From Pelobates cultripes (Eukaryota > Chordata > Amphibia > Anura > Pelobatidae), in contig OW240914.1 of assembly GCA_933207985.1 (NCBI GenBank), forward strand, positions 286,643,117 to 286,707,116: a DNA stretch of 64,000 bases, in the 5' to 3' direction. Below the pieces are notes generated by a model, which did no database searches, was not told where the DNA came from, and worked only from the letters and a program-made list of their open reading frames with translations. How positions within the stretch are numbered: position 1 is the first letter of the stretch; each line of letters opens with the position of its first letter. Shown piece after piece: positions 20,692-31,861 of the stretch. The translations under genes were made by a program, and so were the position numbers.

Positions 20692-21479
20692 CAGTGGCGT
20701 ACACACAATCCATGGGGCCCCTGTGCGAAACTGATCTGTGCCCCCCCCCTTGCCTTCCCTACCCCCTTCCCTCCCCTCTCTCCCTCAATCCATGTGCACC
20801 CCCCCGACACATACAGACATACATACAGACACACACACAGAAACACACATACACCCCCCGACAGACACATACATACACACATAGACACGCACGTGCATAC
20901 ACACAGACAGACAGACACATATACATACACACCACTGGCAGACATACACACAGACAGACAGACACATATACATACACACCGCCGGCAGACATACACACAG
21001 ACACATACATACACACATACACAGAGACACATACACACAGACATACATGCAGACACACACACACACAGACACATACACACAGAGACACACACACATACAT
21101 ACATAATCACACAGACACACACACATACAGACAGAGACACACACACATACAGACACATACATATACAAAATGTTTCTGGTTTCCTACCTTATGTGACTTT
21201 ACTTGGGGTCCAGTTCCCACTCTGACTCCTTCCTCCTTCCTCCCGCGCGGGCTTTGATAGCTTGGGAGGAGTGACCGGGGAGTCGCTGTTAAAGCGCCAA
21301 GCGTTGACCGGCCCCCTGAAAATCCATCTCCATCGGGTGGCCCTAACAGCATATGCTACATGATGGACCCCTTGGATGGCAGCCCCGGTGGTTTGCTGCA
21401 CGGGCCAGGGCCGCAAAAGGCCAGACGGGACAAGCCCGGTCGCAGTGCGACCCTTGCGACTGCGGTATGTACGCCATTG
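20692..21479. mobile_element. Non-autonomous hAT-like element with CA array
   Basis: The tips are inverted: CAGTGGCGTACACA at the left and the complement of CAATGGCGTACATA at the right. The interior is a CA/CATA minisatellite (20815-21165), then acttggggtccagt and GC-rich sequence. The flanking target duplication is ambiguous by eye (an acatacc motif on each side, offset by one or two bases). No transposase. Confidence 0.65.
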
Positions 21480-21959
21480 ATAACATACCACTTATTTGAT
21501 TCCCTTACTTCATTGTGTGTATTTGTCCATCATCCCATTAATATGCAGAGCCCACTTCATCTACTGTTCCCATATCTCAAACATAATTTGTCTTGTTTAA
21601 TTATTGTACAGTGATGCAGAATATGCTGGTGCTAAAAAAAAAAAAAAAACTGGTGCAATCATAAAACATTTGATTCTTTATCACACCAAAAAAAAAAAAT
21701 CAGTGTATGATATCAAAATGATGGGATTAAAACGAAGCGTTTGTGTTTGGATTGAAAACAAGCTTAAAGAGATATTGTAGAGGGTCCTTGAGAATTAAAA
21801 AAAAAATCTAAAATTCCACATAAACATTATCATAATAGTTTAGGCTTCTAATGCATGCAAGGATTGCTGCAGTGGCCATATAACTAATTGCTTTGACACC
21901 TCAATTGTCTATTGAAGTTGCTTTCTCTAACACAAGTGTAGCTGAGCCCTAGTCCTAGC
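21480..21959. other. No recognised gene
   Basis: AT-rich with two poly-A runs near 21635 and 21690. Nothing else supported. Confidence 0.5.
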
Positions 21960-22835
21960 AGGGACTCTTCTCCGCTGGATTCACCAAAATATATTCAGGA
22001 ACAATAAAACAGCCAAGGAATATCCCACCTCATCCCCAGAAACCGGACGACACACAGTTCTGGGAGTACAACTGGTTTAAAGCATCCAAACACAGCCTTT
22101 TTATACACAGATCCCAGCAGGGGGTCTCCATTGTCATCACCACAAGCCCCTCCCAGGAATCTCTGGGCCTGGGAGATAATTGCGTTAAAGACCGGTAAGC
22201 TAATTATCTCCCAGGAACAGAGAGGCAAACAAACATAAAAATACTACAAAACATCATAAAAACATAAAATAACTCCACAAGTAAAATATGTTTTATTAGC
22301 CCTGATCTGAGCACCCAGTTTCTCCAAATAGTGCTCAGATCCATGCAGAGTAGGGGAAACGCTACCATGTTAAATTTTGACTAGCTGCACATGTGGTCCT
22401 AAGTTCCAGGGCGTTTGGTGCTTTTGCCGGTCAACTTTTGGGAGCTCCTGCAGCCTCAATACGGGGTGCTCCGCCTGGCCCTTAGGTAGCATTTGTTCCC
22501 TTAGTCTCAGGCACCTTCCCTACAAAAAGCATTCTTCTGGTGGATTTCAAAGTGGTTTAAAACCACAAACCAAGTTCTCCGGGAACCGCACTGTCACCAC
22601 ATGCCGAAAACAGTTACATAACATTCGCAGCTGAGTCCCGCTAAGGTGACCGGGAACCCACAAAGTCCTCATGCTGAAATTAGTTCCATGATGGTTGCGG
22701 CTAAGTGCCGCTTGGACTATTCGTGGGTTTGGTTCATGCGAATGGCCGCCAGAGAGCTAGCGTTCGATTCTATTCGCATGAAGGGAAAATGCATTACCAG
22801 GGGCGTCCAGGGAAAGCTGTTAATGGCGGCTGTGC

Positions 22836-22951
22836 AGAGTAACTCCTAAACTGTGTCCCAGACCTGGACCATAGTTGGTGGGCAGGAAGCCGGCTTCTAC
22901 ACTCCTCCAGGAGTCTGTGTCAAACATACGTGGGAAGGAGCGTTTGTCACA
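22836..22951 (-). repeat. Direct repeat of LTR start, copy 1
   Basis: 116 bases matching 23246-23360 in the same orientation (shared gtgtcccagacctggaccat and gggaaggag(c/t)gtttgtcaca). Confidence 0.85.
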
Positions 22952-23245
22952 TATCTCCCCCCTCCCAGGGAGAATAAACAGACCCCAGACTTCCTATATG
23001 TCTGGGTCTGTGTTAGTCTGGTGACTTTTCCCAAAAGGTTTATTTATCCAGGGGGCCTGCTGCCACAAGCTCCCATTTGAAAAACCAAGGTCCTGCTTGG
23101 AAAGAACACTGCTGCACTCCACTCCGTGCGGACCAAGTTGTCGCTGGGGATGGTGAGTGCAATTCTCCTCTCTAGGGGATAACTCCTGCCGCTGGGGAGT
23201 GGGACCGGATGTCCCCACTCCTAGTAACTTGCACTGCCACTGGAG

Positions 23246-23360
23246 AGAGTAATTCCCGAACGGTGTCCCAGACCTGGACCATAGTCGTGGGCAGGAGGCC
23301 GGGTTCTACACTCATCCAGAAGTCCATGGTAAACGTATGTGGGAAGGAGTGTTTGTCACA
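23246..23360 (-). repeat. Direct repeat of LTR start, copy 2
   Basis: 115 bases matching 22836-22951. Together they suggest two LTRs with most of the interior deleted, or a partial tandem duplication. Confidence 0.85.
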
Positions 23361-23405
23361 CTTAGTATTCCAGGATAATGGTGAAAAGTGCTTCAACTTC
23401 CCTCT

Positions 23406-23924
23406 GTAGACGTATTTATTTATTTATTATATATCACAACAGGTATGTTAAGTATGGTATGTTCCTAAAACAAATATAAGATTGGCCACATGGTGGCACT
23501 ATTGATCCAGCTCCAAGCAATAATTATATAGGCAAGAACATGAAAACAAAATCTAGACAGAAGACTAAATGATAAAATGTTTCATCTATTGTTCAGTTGG
23601 TCCCATTCTTACCCTATAGACTTATTTTAATAATCTTTCCAAATTATTTATCTGCAGTTACCATTTAAGTATATAGGAAATTTTGTGTGTGTATATATAT
23701 ATATATATATAAATTGGAAGGTTTTTGTTAACAAAATTGAAATATTTAGAATGTGTATTAAATTGAGGTTCATGTTCTATGGAATACTGCCCTTGATTTG
23801 ATATTTTTGGATAAGCTTATCAAACGATTTAGTATTTTTATCCAAACTTTTAAAATTATTTATTCATAATATTAAAATATCAAAAAGTATCAAACTATTA
23901 AAATATGTTAAAAACGGGGGGGAG
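23406..23924. other. AT-rich sequence, no gene
   Basis: Contains a TA microsatellite at 23691-23711 and a G-run at 23916-23934. Nothing else recognised. Confidence 0.55.
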
Positions 23925-24332
23925 GGGGGGGGGGTAGGTGCAGTGCTTCAGTAATCCTCGACAAGGTATATGTGAAGAGAACCAGAGAAGAAATAATAGT
24001 GTAGTCTTTAAAACTGTAGTGGTGATAAGTAAAATAAAAGATGTGCACTCACACCTTCTTGGAGCTTCAATTCAGCTCTAGTGTATGCGCCTGGGAGGAA
24101 TAATCACTGCCTATGGATCAAGTGCAGAAGCAATTGTTCGAGTTATAGGTGTGGTAGGGGGTATCCTCATAAAAACAAACAAATAAAAATCATATATGGT
24201 GAAGTATGTAGAGCTATGAAGCAAGGGAAGGTAAAAACTATAAAATGTACACTCACGTGTAATGGAGCCATAAATCATGGCTCTTATGATAGCGCTTCAA
24301 GTAGTATGATCGCCACTCAAGGATACAGGTGT
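23925..24332 (+). repeat. Outer inverted arm, left
   Basis: Inverted match to 30100-30480. Contains two divergent actcac...gg(a/c)gc...tatgatc units that resemble the following pseudo-LTR start, suggesting a tandem origin of the PLE terminal region. Confidence 0.8.
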
Positions 24333-24937
24333 AGATATAAATTATTCCATCCATGTATATGTGGAGATAAACAAACAGAACCACAATAGTGTACACCGTA
24401 AAGAGGAGTGTAAGCAGAAATAAATAAGTTAAACCTACTCACATGCAAAAGAGCAAGTTCCGGTTTGCTCAATCCAAAGCGCTTGGGTGGTATGATCCCC
24501 ACCAGGGATATAGCTCCAAACAATCCCACAGCAGCAAAGTTAGGTACAATTAAAAAAGTACTTTAGTGTTAAAAAAATAATAAAAGTAATACAATATATG
24601 ATAAAATAAAATAGTGATAAAAAAAGTTATAAACAATACACTTAAGACGTTTCTCCTTGGATAGGCTTTATCAAAAGTGTTTTACAGAGTGAATGGGACC
24701 TGAGCTGTTTAAATATGGTTAGTATTTTGAAAATAACGGTTTTGTGACATGATAGCCACATGACCAATTATTATTATTTTTTTTTATCTTTATTTGTCTC
24801 CAACAAAATGGCATCTGCCTGGATAAGCTGGGGATCCAAAAAAATGGTGGACAGGTAATTTGTATAACAGAGATAAAAGGGGCAGTAGCTCCTTCTACAG
24901 GCAAAAAAACTGGAATAACACATACTAAAAGAAATAA
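24309..24937 (+). repeat. PLE pseudo-LTR, 5-prime copy
   Basis: About 630 bases repeated almost identically, in direct orientation, at 28210-28847. Direct pseudo-LTRs are characteristic of Penelope-like elements. On its minus strand it carries a hammerhead-like motif at 24638-24680. Confidence 0.85.
24638..24680 (-). ncRNA. Hammerhead-like motif, U3/A8 variant, in 5-prime pseudo-LTR
   Basis: Minus strand: ACACUU, core UUGAUAA, short AG/CCU...AGG hairpin, GAAA, CGUCUU, AAGUGU. The 6-base flanks ACACUU/AAGUGU pair perfectly as stem I. Relative to the CUGANGA consensus, position 3 is U and position 8 is A, a compensating pair. Duplicated at 28541-28583. Confidence 0.6.
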
Positions 24938-25669
24938 GAGGAGCAATAGCTCCCTCTATAAACAAAAAAAAAAATACATTTTTTGAGATAAGACACTAAA
25001 ACAACTTCTATTAATAATATTACCTATGCATAAACTATATTAGATAAAAATGATAAGTATAATTTAGGGAAAAATAGCAGCGTAAAAAGGACCAAAATTA
25101 TACAAAAAAAATGAGTACTTGGTTATAACTGAATCTAAGAGCACCTTTGTAAATACCAATACAAGTTTAAAAATATACTTCATATAATAACAAATCTAGA
25201 TGATACAGTCTTAAGCAAATTAAATAATTTAAAATAATACAAGTGTAAATCACATAAAAAAATTATAAAATATAAAATAAAATAAAATTTACAACACATA
25301 TATCATATTAACAATGAGTGTAAAACAGAAGGTAAAATGTGTGAAGATAAAAGTAGTTTGAATGAGAACCAAATCATTAAAACCAGAGATTCAAAAAGGA
25401 TACTATTTACCCAATAAGAAAAAGCAATTAGTAAGGAAATAAAACTGAAATGGGAAACAGCGACCCTTACAAAATATGTAGACGAAAAAATGACTCCAAG
25501 AGGTTTAAGGCTATACAAAATGCCTGCCTTAGATCAGGAAGATAAAGAATTTATGAACGAATGGCTTGGTCAATTAGAAAATTGTTCATTTGGCTTAATG
25601 GCAAAATGGAAAAAATTCAAACCGATACAAAACATATTAAAGTAAAAAAAATATATACGTGACAAGACT
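24938..25669. other. PLE untranslated region
   Basis: Very A-rich plus-strand sequence between the pseudo-LTR and the first coding frame. Frame +1 from about 25340 may already be coding with stops, but this is not certain. Confidence 0.4.
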
Positions 25670-28093
25670 ATGCTAAAAAACAAATCAGAACATACAATCA
25701 AAGAGCCAAGCACTATCCAGACACGACACGGAGAGGTAGATCACCAGTTAGAAGATATCAACAATACAACACTAACTACCAAAAACACTCAAAATCACGC
25801 ACTAGAAACAACTACAAATATAATTCACAGACCACCACATAAATCTCCTAGTCCCAGGAAAATAAACTTCCAGAACACAAAAAAAAATCACCAAAATATA
25901 GAAAGATACTCACCAAATCCACCACATAACACAAAATTACCATCTCTCCAGATAAACACACAACATACTTCCCAACACTATAAAAAATATCAAAAGGGCA
26001 ACTACTACCACACTAACTTTATGATAAGTACAAATTCGAAACACTATCTATTCCCCAAACCCCAAAGAAAACGAGTAACCACCACACATTTTTTAAAAGA
26101 CAGAACCCCAACCAGACAACAATTAAAAGCTTCTCCTTCCCCTGATCATTTAATTAAGATAAACAGTTTCTACACACTATCTTCTGACTATGACTCAGAC
26201 ATGGAAGAATTTTTTTTAGAAATAGTACCAAAGAAATACCAGACACATATATACCCGACAGAAGAAATAATAGAAAGAAAAAAAAGAAGCCTAACATTAG
26301 AGGCAGAAGAGCTGGTAGAAGAATCCAAGAAAGGAAGGATCGAATAAAAACCATAAGCTCTTCCAACCAAGAATCAGGAATTTTTAACCTTTCTCGCAAA
26401 ATTTAAACCTCTACACAGCTAGCAGTTTTGAGTAAAGGCTTGAAATATGCCCCTACCCGAAAATTTAACCAATTCTCAGCCTATATAGACATTAATAAGT
26501 TTGTAAGACAAGCCACATTAAAGAGATTTTACATTAACAAACAAACTATCTCCAACACTATGCCACAAAATACAGACGACAATTCAGAAATTAAGCACAC
26601 ACAATTAAAACCCAAGTCAACCTTCTTTCTCTATACGCACAAACCAGGATGTTTAGAAACCTTTGAAAAGCTAGTAACCCGGGATTTAAATAAAATAAAA
26701 CACAGTATGTCAACAACTTTACTAAAAAAGAGAGGGAAGTATTAAAAGAATTGAAAAATGACGATAGCATAGTTCTAAAACCAGCAGACAATGGAGGCGG
26801 CCTAGTGATTATGCCTAAAAACCATGTATATGACAGAAGCATATAAACACTTGAAGAATACCTCCATATATGAAACTCTCACTCAAGATCCTACCAAAAT
26901 TATAAAAAAAATGTTATTACTCCTCATTGACAAAGGCAAAAACAACAATATTTTAAATAATTCTGAGTATTCCTACATTAATATACAATTACCGTCTATA
27001 CCAGTTATATGTTTTATTACTAAAATACACAAGGACATAAAATCCCCCTGGTTGTCCCATAGTTTCAGGTATTACTTCAGTGCTTTCAAATCTTTCTGAA
27101 TATATAGATATAATTTTGCAACCTTATGTACAAAAGACCAAATCCTACCTAAGGGATAGTATGGGTCTTCTTCAAATTCTAAAAAATATAGACTGGGACA
27201 ATAATTACATTTTAGTAAGTAGCGACGTGCAGTTGCTATATACCATCATCCTGCATAATATTGGTTGTAACGCAATAAGAAATATATTGGAAAAAGAAAA
27301 TAATATCTCAAAAAATGCAAATTGATTTTATTGTGGAAGGTATCCAGTTGATTTTAGAAAACAATTTTTTTGGTTTTATGATTCTTTTTATCTGCAAAAA
27401 ACTGGTACGACGATGGGGACTAGGTTCGCCCCTAGCTATGCCAACCTCTTTATGGCGGACTGGGAAGACTCCTCTGTATGGGGGGCCATGCCTGGGTGGC
27501 GAACCTGGTTCTCTATCACCGCTACATTGATGATTTGTTTTTTTATCTGGAAGGGGCCAGAGAAAGTATTATCTGAATTTTTAAAATTTTTAAATGTAAA
27601 CACCAGAGGTATAATCTTAAACTCTAATTAAAGCAAAACTTCTATCAATTTTTTTTTTTTTTTTTTAAAGTACATACTAACACCTTCATTGACCTCACTA
27701 GTTGCCACTATGCCCCATGGCTGAATTGTGTACGAAAAAGTAAGTTTTTAAGATTTAAAAAAAAATTGCACAGACCGCATTGCTTTTAAAACACAAACTC
27801 AGATTCTAAAAGATAGATTGATTGAAAAGAAGTACAATACCACCACCTTAGACACTCTAATCAAAAATATAGGTAACCTTGACAGAAGTACACTGCTGGA
27901 ATATAAACCGAAACAAAAACAAGACATAGTACTTCCTTTAGTTTTTAATTACAGCACCAAAAGTAACCAAATGAAAAAAATTATCAATACACATTGGGAT
28001 ATACTTAAGGAGGATGATATACTGAGAAAGATCATACCATCCAAACGCAAAATCGTATTCAGAGGTGCTTCTCAGATCTCACATCCTTCCTAA
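25670..28093 (+). pseudogene. Penelope-like reverse transcriptase (broken)
   Basis: Plus-strand frames at 25670-26347, 26428-26745, 26824-27099, 27080-27325, 27315-27631 and 27818-28093 make up a PLE protein with many frameshifts. Visible in order are an N-terminal hydrophilic region, the conserved KGLKYAPTRKF and DINKFVRQATLKR segments (about 26430-26530), a VLKPADNGGG-like motif (about 26772-26805), TGTTMGTRFAPSYANLFMA (about 27402-27460) and the RT catalytic YIDD intact at 27523-27534. A C-terminal connector follows (HWDILKEDDILRKI, then a Cys-rich FKCKMCSAC end near 28170). No clear GIY-YIG endonuclease is left before the second pseudo-LTR. PLE enzymes copy their RNA by target-primed synthesis. 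Not functional as it stands. Confidence 0.8.
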
Positions 28094-28209
28094 CTACAAA
28101 TTACACAAAAATATCCACTAAACAAAAAACACTTTAAAAAGAAAACAAAAAAACAAGGTTTCTTCAAATGTAAAATGTGTTCAGCATGCAAATACACTGA
28201 TAATTCCTG

Positions 28210-28847
28210 TAATCACCACTCAAGGAAACAGGTGTAGATGTAAATTATTCCATCCGTGTATATGTGGAGATAAACAAACAGAACCACAATAGTGGACACC
28301 GTAAAAAGGAGTGTAAGCAGAAATAAATAAGTTAAACCTACTCACATGCAAAAGAGCAAGTTCCGGTTTGCTCAATCCAAAGCGCTTGGGTGGTATGATC
28401 CCCACCAGGGATATAGCTCCAAACAATCCCACAGCAGCAAAGTTAGGTACAATTAAAAAAGTACTTTAGTGTTAAAAAAATAATAAAAGTAATACAATAT
28501 ATGATAAAATAAAATAGTGATAAAAAAAGTTCTAAACAATACACTTAAGACGTTTCTCCTTGGATAGGCTTTATCAAAAGTGTTTTACAGAGTGAATGGG
28601 ACCTGAGCTGCTTAAATATGGTTAGGATTTTGAAAATAACGGTTTTGTGACATGATAGTCACATGATCAATTATTTTTTTTCAATTTTTTTTTTTTATCT
28701 TTATTTGTCTCCAACAAAATGGCATCTGCCTGGATAAGCTGGGGATCCAAAAAATGGTGGACAGGTAATTTGTATAACAGAGATAAAAGGGGCAGTAGCT
28801 ACTTCTACAGGGAAAAATACTGGAATAACACATACTAAAAGAAATAA
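28210..28847 (+). repeat. PLE pseudo-LTR, 3-prime copy
   Basis: Near-identical direct copy of 24309-24937, ending exactly where Gmr1 RT sequence begins (28848). Few differences are visible between the copies, whereas the coding region is heavily broken. Confidence 0.85.
28541..28583 (-). ncRNA. Hammerhead-like motif, U3/A8 variant, in 3-prime pseudo-LTR
   Basis: Same motif as 24638-24680, with identical ACACUU/AAGUGU stem I, UUGAUAA core and GAAA. Confidence 0.6.
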
Positions 28848-29384
28848 CGCAGACTGTAGGTCGTGCCGTCTTGCTTGGGTACGAGGACTACAGGGGAGGC
28901 CCAGGGGCTATCTTACTGCTCAGTCACCCCCAGTCGGAGCAATCTCCTTGCGCATGCTCTCCCTTACCGCTTCAGGGATGCGGTAAGGTGTCTGACGCAT
29001 GAGAAGTTGTCCGGGGGTCTCTACCCGGTGAGTGGCCAGAGGAGTGTACCCGGGTATATTGGAAAAGGTTTCCTGTTTCTCCTTTAGTAACTGTTGTACC
29101 TCGGTATGCTCCTGTGGGCTCAGCTGATCCACCAGAGTAACTTCCCCCAAATCCCCTGACAGCCGACCGTCTCCCAGCAGATCTGGGAGAGGCAGGTTAT
29201 CGAACTCTTCAGAGGAGGGGGCACAAATGGCTGTCTGGTAAGGCTTCATCATGTTCACGTGGATCATGTGTCGCCCTCCAGATCCAGCGCAGGCGCCAAT
29301 TATATACATCAGATCAGTAACCAATGGTACAGTAGTTCCTTCCCATACATTCCCTCCCCTCAGTGTGACACTTAATCCACCCAT
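28848..29384 (-). pseudogene. Gmr1-like integrase C-terminus and RT start, second copy
   Basis: The minus-strand open frame 29384-28920 reads HVNMMKPYQ (integrase C-terminal end), an acidic NLPLPDLLGD linker, a THRVETP motif, then PYRIPEAVRESMRKEI (RT N-terminus). After a frameshift, a SPWASPVVLV-like and PKQDGTT segment continues to 28848. It is the same integrase-before-RT junction as at 2093-2986, independently confirming the order. The N-terminal part of integrase is missing, with LTR-type sequence abutting. Confidence 0.75.
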
Positions 29385-29990
29385 TTCTGGTACAGTTTTC
29401 CCTGTACCCCAAAAAATCTAAGTGCCATCCCCTGGTAGCCCTGATCTGAGTGACCAACATACTCAAAATTCACCCAGATCAGACCAGAGGTTCGGGAGTT
29501 ATGGGGAATAAACTATTTGACTGACCGCACACGAAGGGGTAGCCGAAAAGGGTTCCATGTGTTTTGGCCCTGCGGTCAGTCTATGTTCGGGAGGTAAAAC
29601 AGTCACTAATCTTTGCCATCCATTGCTAATAATGCATTCGCATGAATCCCCTTGTTCGTTAGATTGAATTCACCGAACGAGGGGTTGATTGACACCTCCG
29701 TTCGGGAGTTCTGGAGCTCTGGAGGTCTCAGCGGTGTTCGGGTAATCGAGTGTCCGATTTGAGTTCCAGACACTCGACGACCAAACACCGTTGAGAGTTT
29801 GTGCGTAAGATGGCCGCCGCCACGTGCTCGCTTACCGAATGGCGGCCACCCAGATATAGCAATAAAACACAGATTAACTGTGGTTAGAGAAGTGTGAAAG
29901 CCTTAATGAGGTACACACTTCTCTCTGGGGTGGTCTATTGATTCGGTAGTTTCCATTCGTATGAAATATGAATGGAAACTACCGAACAAG
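29385..29990 (-). repeat. Gmr1-like LTR/terminal region, minus strand
   Basis: Reverse complement matches 50960-51610: shared ttcggtagtttc, cacgtggcggcggccat, gtcgagtgtctggaactcaa, cgaacaccgctgagacctcc and ggtctgatctgggtga...ctaccaggggatg. Contains a perfect small palindrome at 29943-29985 (ttcggtagtttccattcgtatg and complement). Classed as LTR-associated because it flanks Gmr1 coding remnants. Confidence 0.65.
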
Positions 29991-30099
29991 CATACGAATT
30001 CCACATACAATTTTAATTATACAGTAAGATAAACACACAAACAGTCTTTTAAACACAATCCTGGAGGACAGTCCAATGCCATCCGCTACAACACCTGTA

Positions 30100-30480
30100 T
30101 TATTGAGTGTCGATCATACCACTTGAAGCGCTATCATAGGAGCCAGGTTTTACGTCTCCATTACATGTGAGTGTACATTTTATAGTTTTTACCTACCCTT
30201 GCTTCATAGCTCTACATACTTCACCATATACGATTTTTATTTGTTTGTTTTTATGAGGATACCCCCTACCACACCTATAACTGGAAGAATTGCCTCTGCA
30301 CTTGATCCATAGGCAGGGATTATTCCGCCCAGGTGCATGCACTGTAGCTGTATTGAGGCTCCAGGAAAGTGTGAGTGCACATCTTTTATTTTACTTATCA
30401 CCATTACAGTTTTAAATATTACACTTATTTCTTCTCTGGTTCTCTTCACATATACCTTGTCAAGGATTACTGAAGCGCTG
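30100..30480 (-). repeat. Outer inverted arm, right
   Basis: Inverted counterpart of 23925-24332. Confidence 0.8.
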
Positions 30481-30787
30481 CACCTACCCCCCTGTTTTTA
30501 TCCAGTTTTCTGATCGTAAAAGAGAGCCTCCGTATTGGTGTTCAAGCTGCTTTTGGACTATTATCACTTTGCTTCCGGGCTAAATTTATTTTTGTGCGAT
30601 TGATTAAAATGTGATACAAAATATTACATCTTAATATTACATTTAAAGCTTAATTTTAAAAGTTTATCAAAAATATTAAATGATTTGATAAGCTTATCAA
30701 AAAATATTAAATAAAGGCCATTGTGATAAAGTATAACAAATGAAGTGAAGGCCAAAATAAAAAATAAAATTACGCTTTATTGGGTAA
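30481..30787. other. No recognised gene
   Basis: AT-rich sequence with short repeats around ttgataagcttatcaaaaatatt (30660-30710), an inverted motif also seen near 23810. Confidence 0.5.
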
Positions 30788-31130
30788 TATATAACCCCTT
30801 AGTGACCAGACCTGTTTTCAAGTTACTTACCGTTAAGGACCAGGGTTGTTTTTCCATTTGTGTTTGTGTTTAGCTGTAATTTTCCTCTTACTCATTTACT
30901 GTACCCACACATATTATATACTGTTTTTCTTGCCATTAAATTGTCCTTCTAAAGATACCATCATATTCATCATATATCGTATAATTTACTATAAAAAATT
31001 TATAAAATATGATGAAAAATGAAAAAAAAAACACTTTTTCTAACTTAGACCCCCAAAATCTGTTACGTATCTACAACTGCCAAAAACACTTGTGCTAAAT
31101 AGTTTCTAAATTTTAAAAGACAAAAAGACA
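30788..31130 (+). repeat. Frog AACCCCTTA(AG)GGACC interspersed repeat, copy
   Basis: Starts taaccccttagtgaccagacc and continues with tgtgtttgtgtttagctgtaattttcctctta, matching 41083-41420 closely and 46965-48050 more distantly. Non-coding interspersed repeat. Its tip resembles the short palindrome at 54777-54854. Confidence 0.7.
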
Positions 31131-31498
31131 GTCACTATGCTGGTAATGCGATAAATGGGGGTTTAAAAAGGAATAAAGTGATGAGGTAAAAACAGCAAAA
31201 ATCTATTGATAAAAACATATAGACAATCTCAGCACAAAATATGTGCAATATATAAAGAATATAAAAGCCACAATCGGCTAAGGACCCATAACTATAGCAA
31301 CTCAATATAACATGGTACTGTGCTAAGTAAAAAAGTGCAAATGCTAGAGTGCAAAGCAAACAAAGTGAGAGAGCATAAAGCCAATCACTAATATAGGTGA
31401 TCTCCACTCAGCCAAACACAAATACTGCACAAGCAATATATAACCAGTATACATGTAAATAAGAAACCGCTGATACCAAATTGCAGGGTCCCAGGTTG
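31131..31498. other. PLE-type terminal repeat sequence
   Basis: Non-coding. Includes ctccactcagcc and aatcactaatatagg motifs near 31385-31415 resembling the actcac units of the PLE pseudo-LTRs. It leads into the hammerhead motif at 31500. Confidence 0.4.
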
Positions 31499-31499
31499 T

Positions 31500-31536
31500 G
31501 CTCAACGCGTTTCGTCTTTGCGACTTCCTCAGGAGC
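31500..31536 (-). ncRNA. Complete minimal hammerhead-ribozyme motif
   Basis: Minus strand, 37 nt: stem I strand GCUC; core CUGAGGA; an extra A; stem II GUC/GAC with loop GCAAA; GAAA; CGCG; UU; stem I strand GAGC. Stem I pairs perfectly (GCUC/GAGC) and the core matches CUGANGA...GAAA. There is no loop for stem III: A-CGCG-U is self-complementary, so stem III could form between two RNA copies, as proposed for the minimal hammerheads of PLEs. Best-preserved copy in the window. Confidence 0.75.
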
Positions 31537-31632
31537 TTCTTCTTTCTTCCAATCTTCTCTCCTTTTTAAATCCACCAGTCCGTTGGTCCGTCCAGCCACT
31601 TCCGTAACCGCGCTGGAACGCAAGATAACTTT

Positions 31633-31706
31633 ATTGGTTCTGTACACATCCACATTATGAACGCCCTACATCAAAAGCGTTCATAATCAATGCGGTCTAT
31701 GTGTAC
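31633..31706. repeat. Hairpin with about 22-bp arms
   Basis: Inverted arms ggttctgtacacat...cacattatgaacgc and gcgttcataat...gtctatgtgtacagacc around a short loop. Confidence 0.75.
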
Positions 31707-31754
31707 AGACCTACCTAACTCCCAGCTAACCCCTAACATCAATTACTATCAGCC

Positions 31755-31861
31755 TAAATATAAATATAAATAGGGACTGGTGGGGTAAAAAATTAATGAA
31801 AAATAAGTAAGAGAAAAATAAATAAAAATGTATTCAAATATAAATATAAAAATGTATAGAT
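31755..31861 (+). repeat. Direct repeat, copy 1 (about 106 bp)
   Basis: Starts taaatataaatataaatag and includes gactggtggggtaaaaaa. Almost identical to 32593-32699. Confidence 0.85.

Larger units (their letters stand above)
21960..23405 (-). mobile_element. LTR-retroelement remnant related to the Gmr1-like LTRs, minus strand
   Basis: On the minus strand, a purine tract (gggaggggggagata) near 22960-22975 is followed by TGTGACAAACGCTCC, a plausible polypurine tract and LTR start. Further along are the paired motifs ctgagca...tgctcagatcagggct (about 22330-22285), shared with 29400-29990 and 50960-51610, a TATA-like tataaaaagg (about 22108-22096), and a gtgtgtcgtcc motif also present near 51740. 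The LTR start is duplicated: 22836-22951 and 23246-23360 are direct repeats. The internal region is mostly lost. Confidence 0.6.
23925..30480. mobile_element. Composite element: PLE plus Gmr1 fragment between 0.4-kb inverted arms
   Basis: The outer arms 23925-24332 and 30100-30480 are inverted copies of each other. Shared motifs, reading inward, are gtaggtgcag(t/c)gcttcagtaatcct, gatgtgcactcacac, ggtgtggtagggggtatcctc and atagcgcttcaagt. Between them lie a Penelope-like element with direct pseudo-LTRs (24309-28847) and a minus-strand Gmr1-like fragment with LTR (28848-29990). PLEs are known to leave such mixed direct and inverted terminal copies. Confidence 0.7.

Noticed and set aside
20679..21225. 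Long Thr-His and Cys-Val open frames on both strands
   Set aside because: They arise from the CA/TG minisatellite composition; several frames are open at once.
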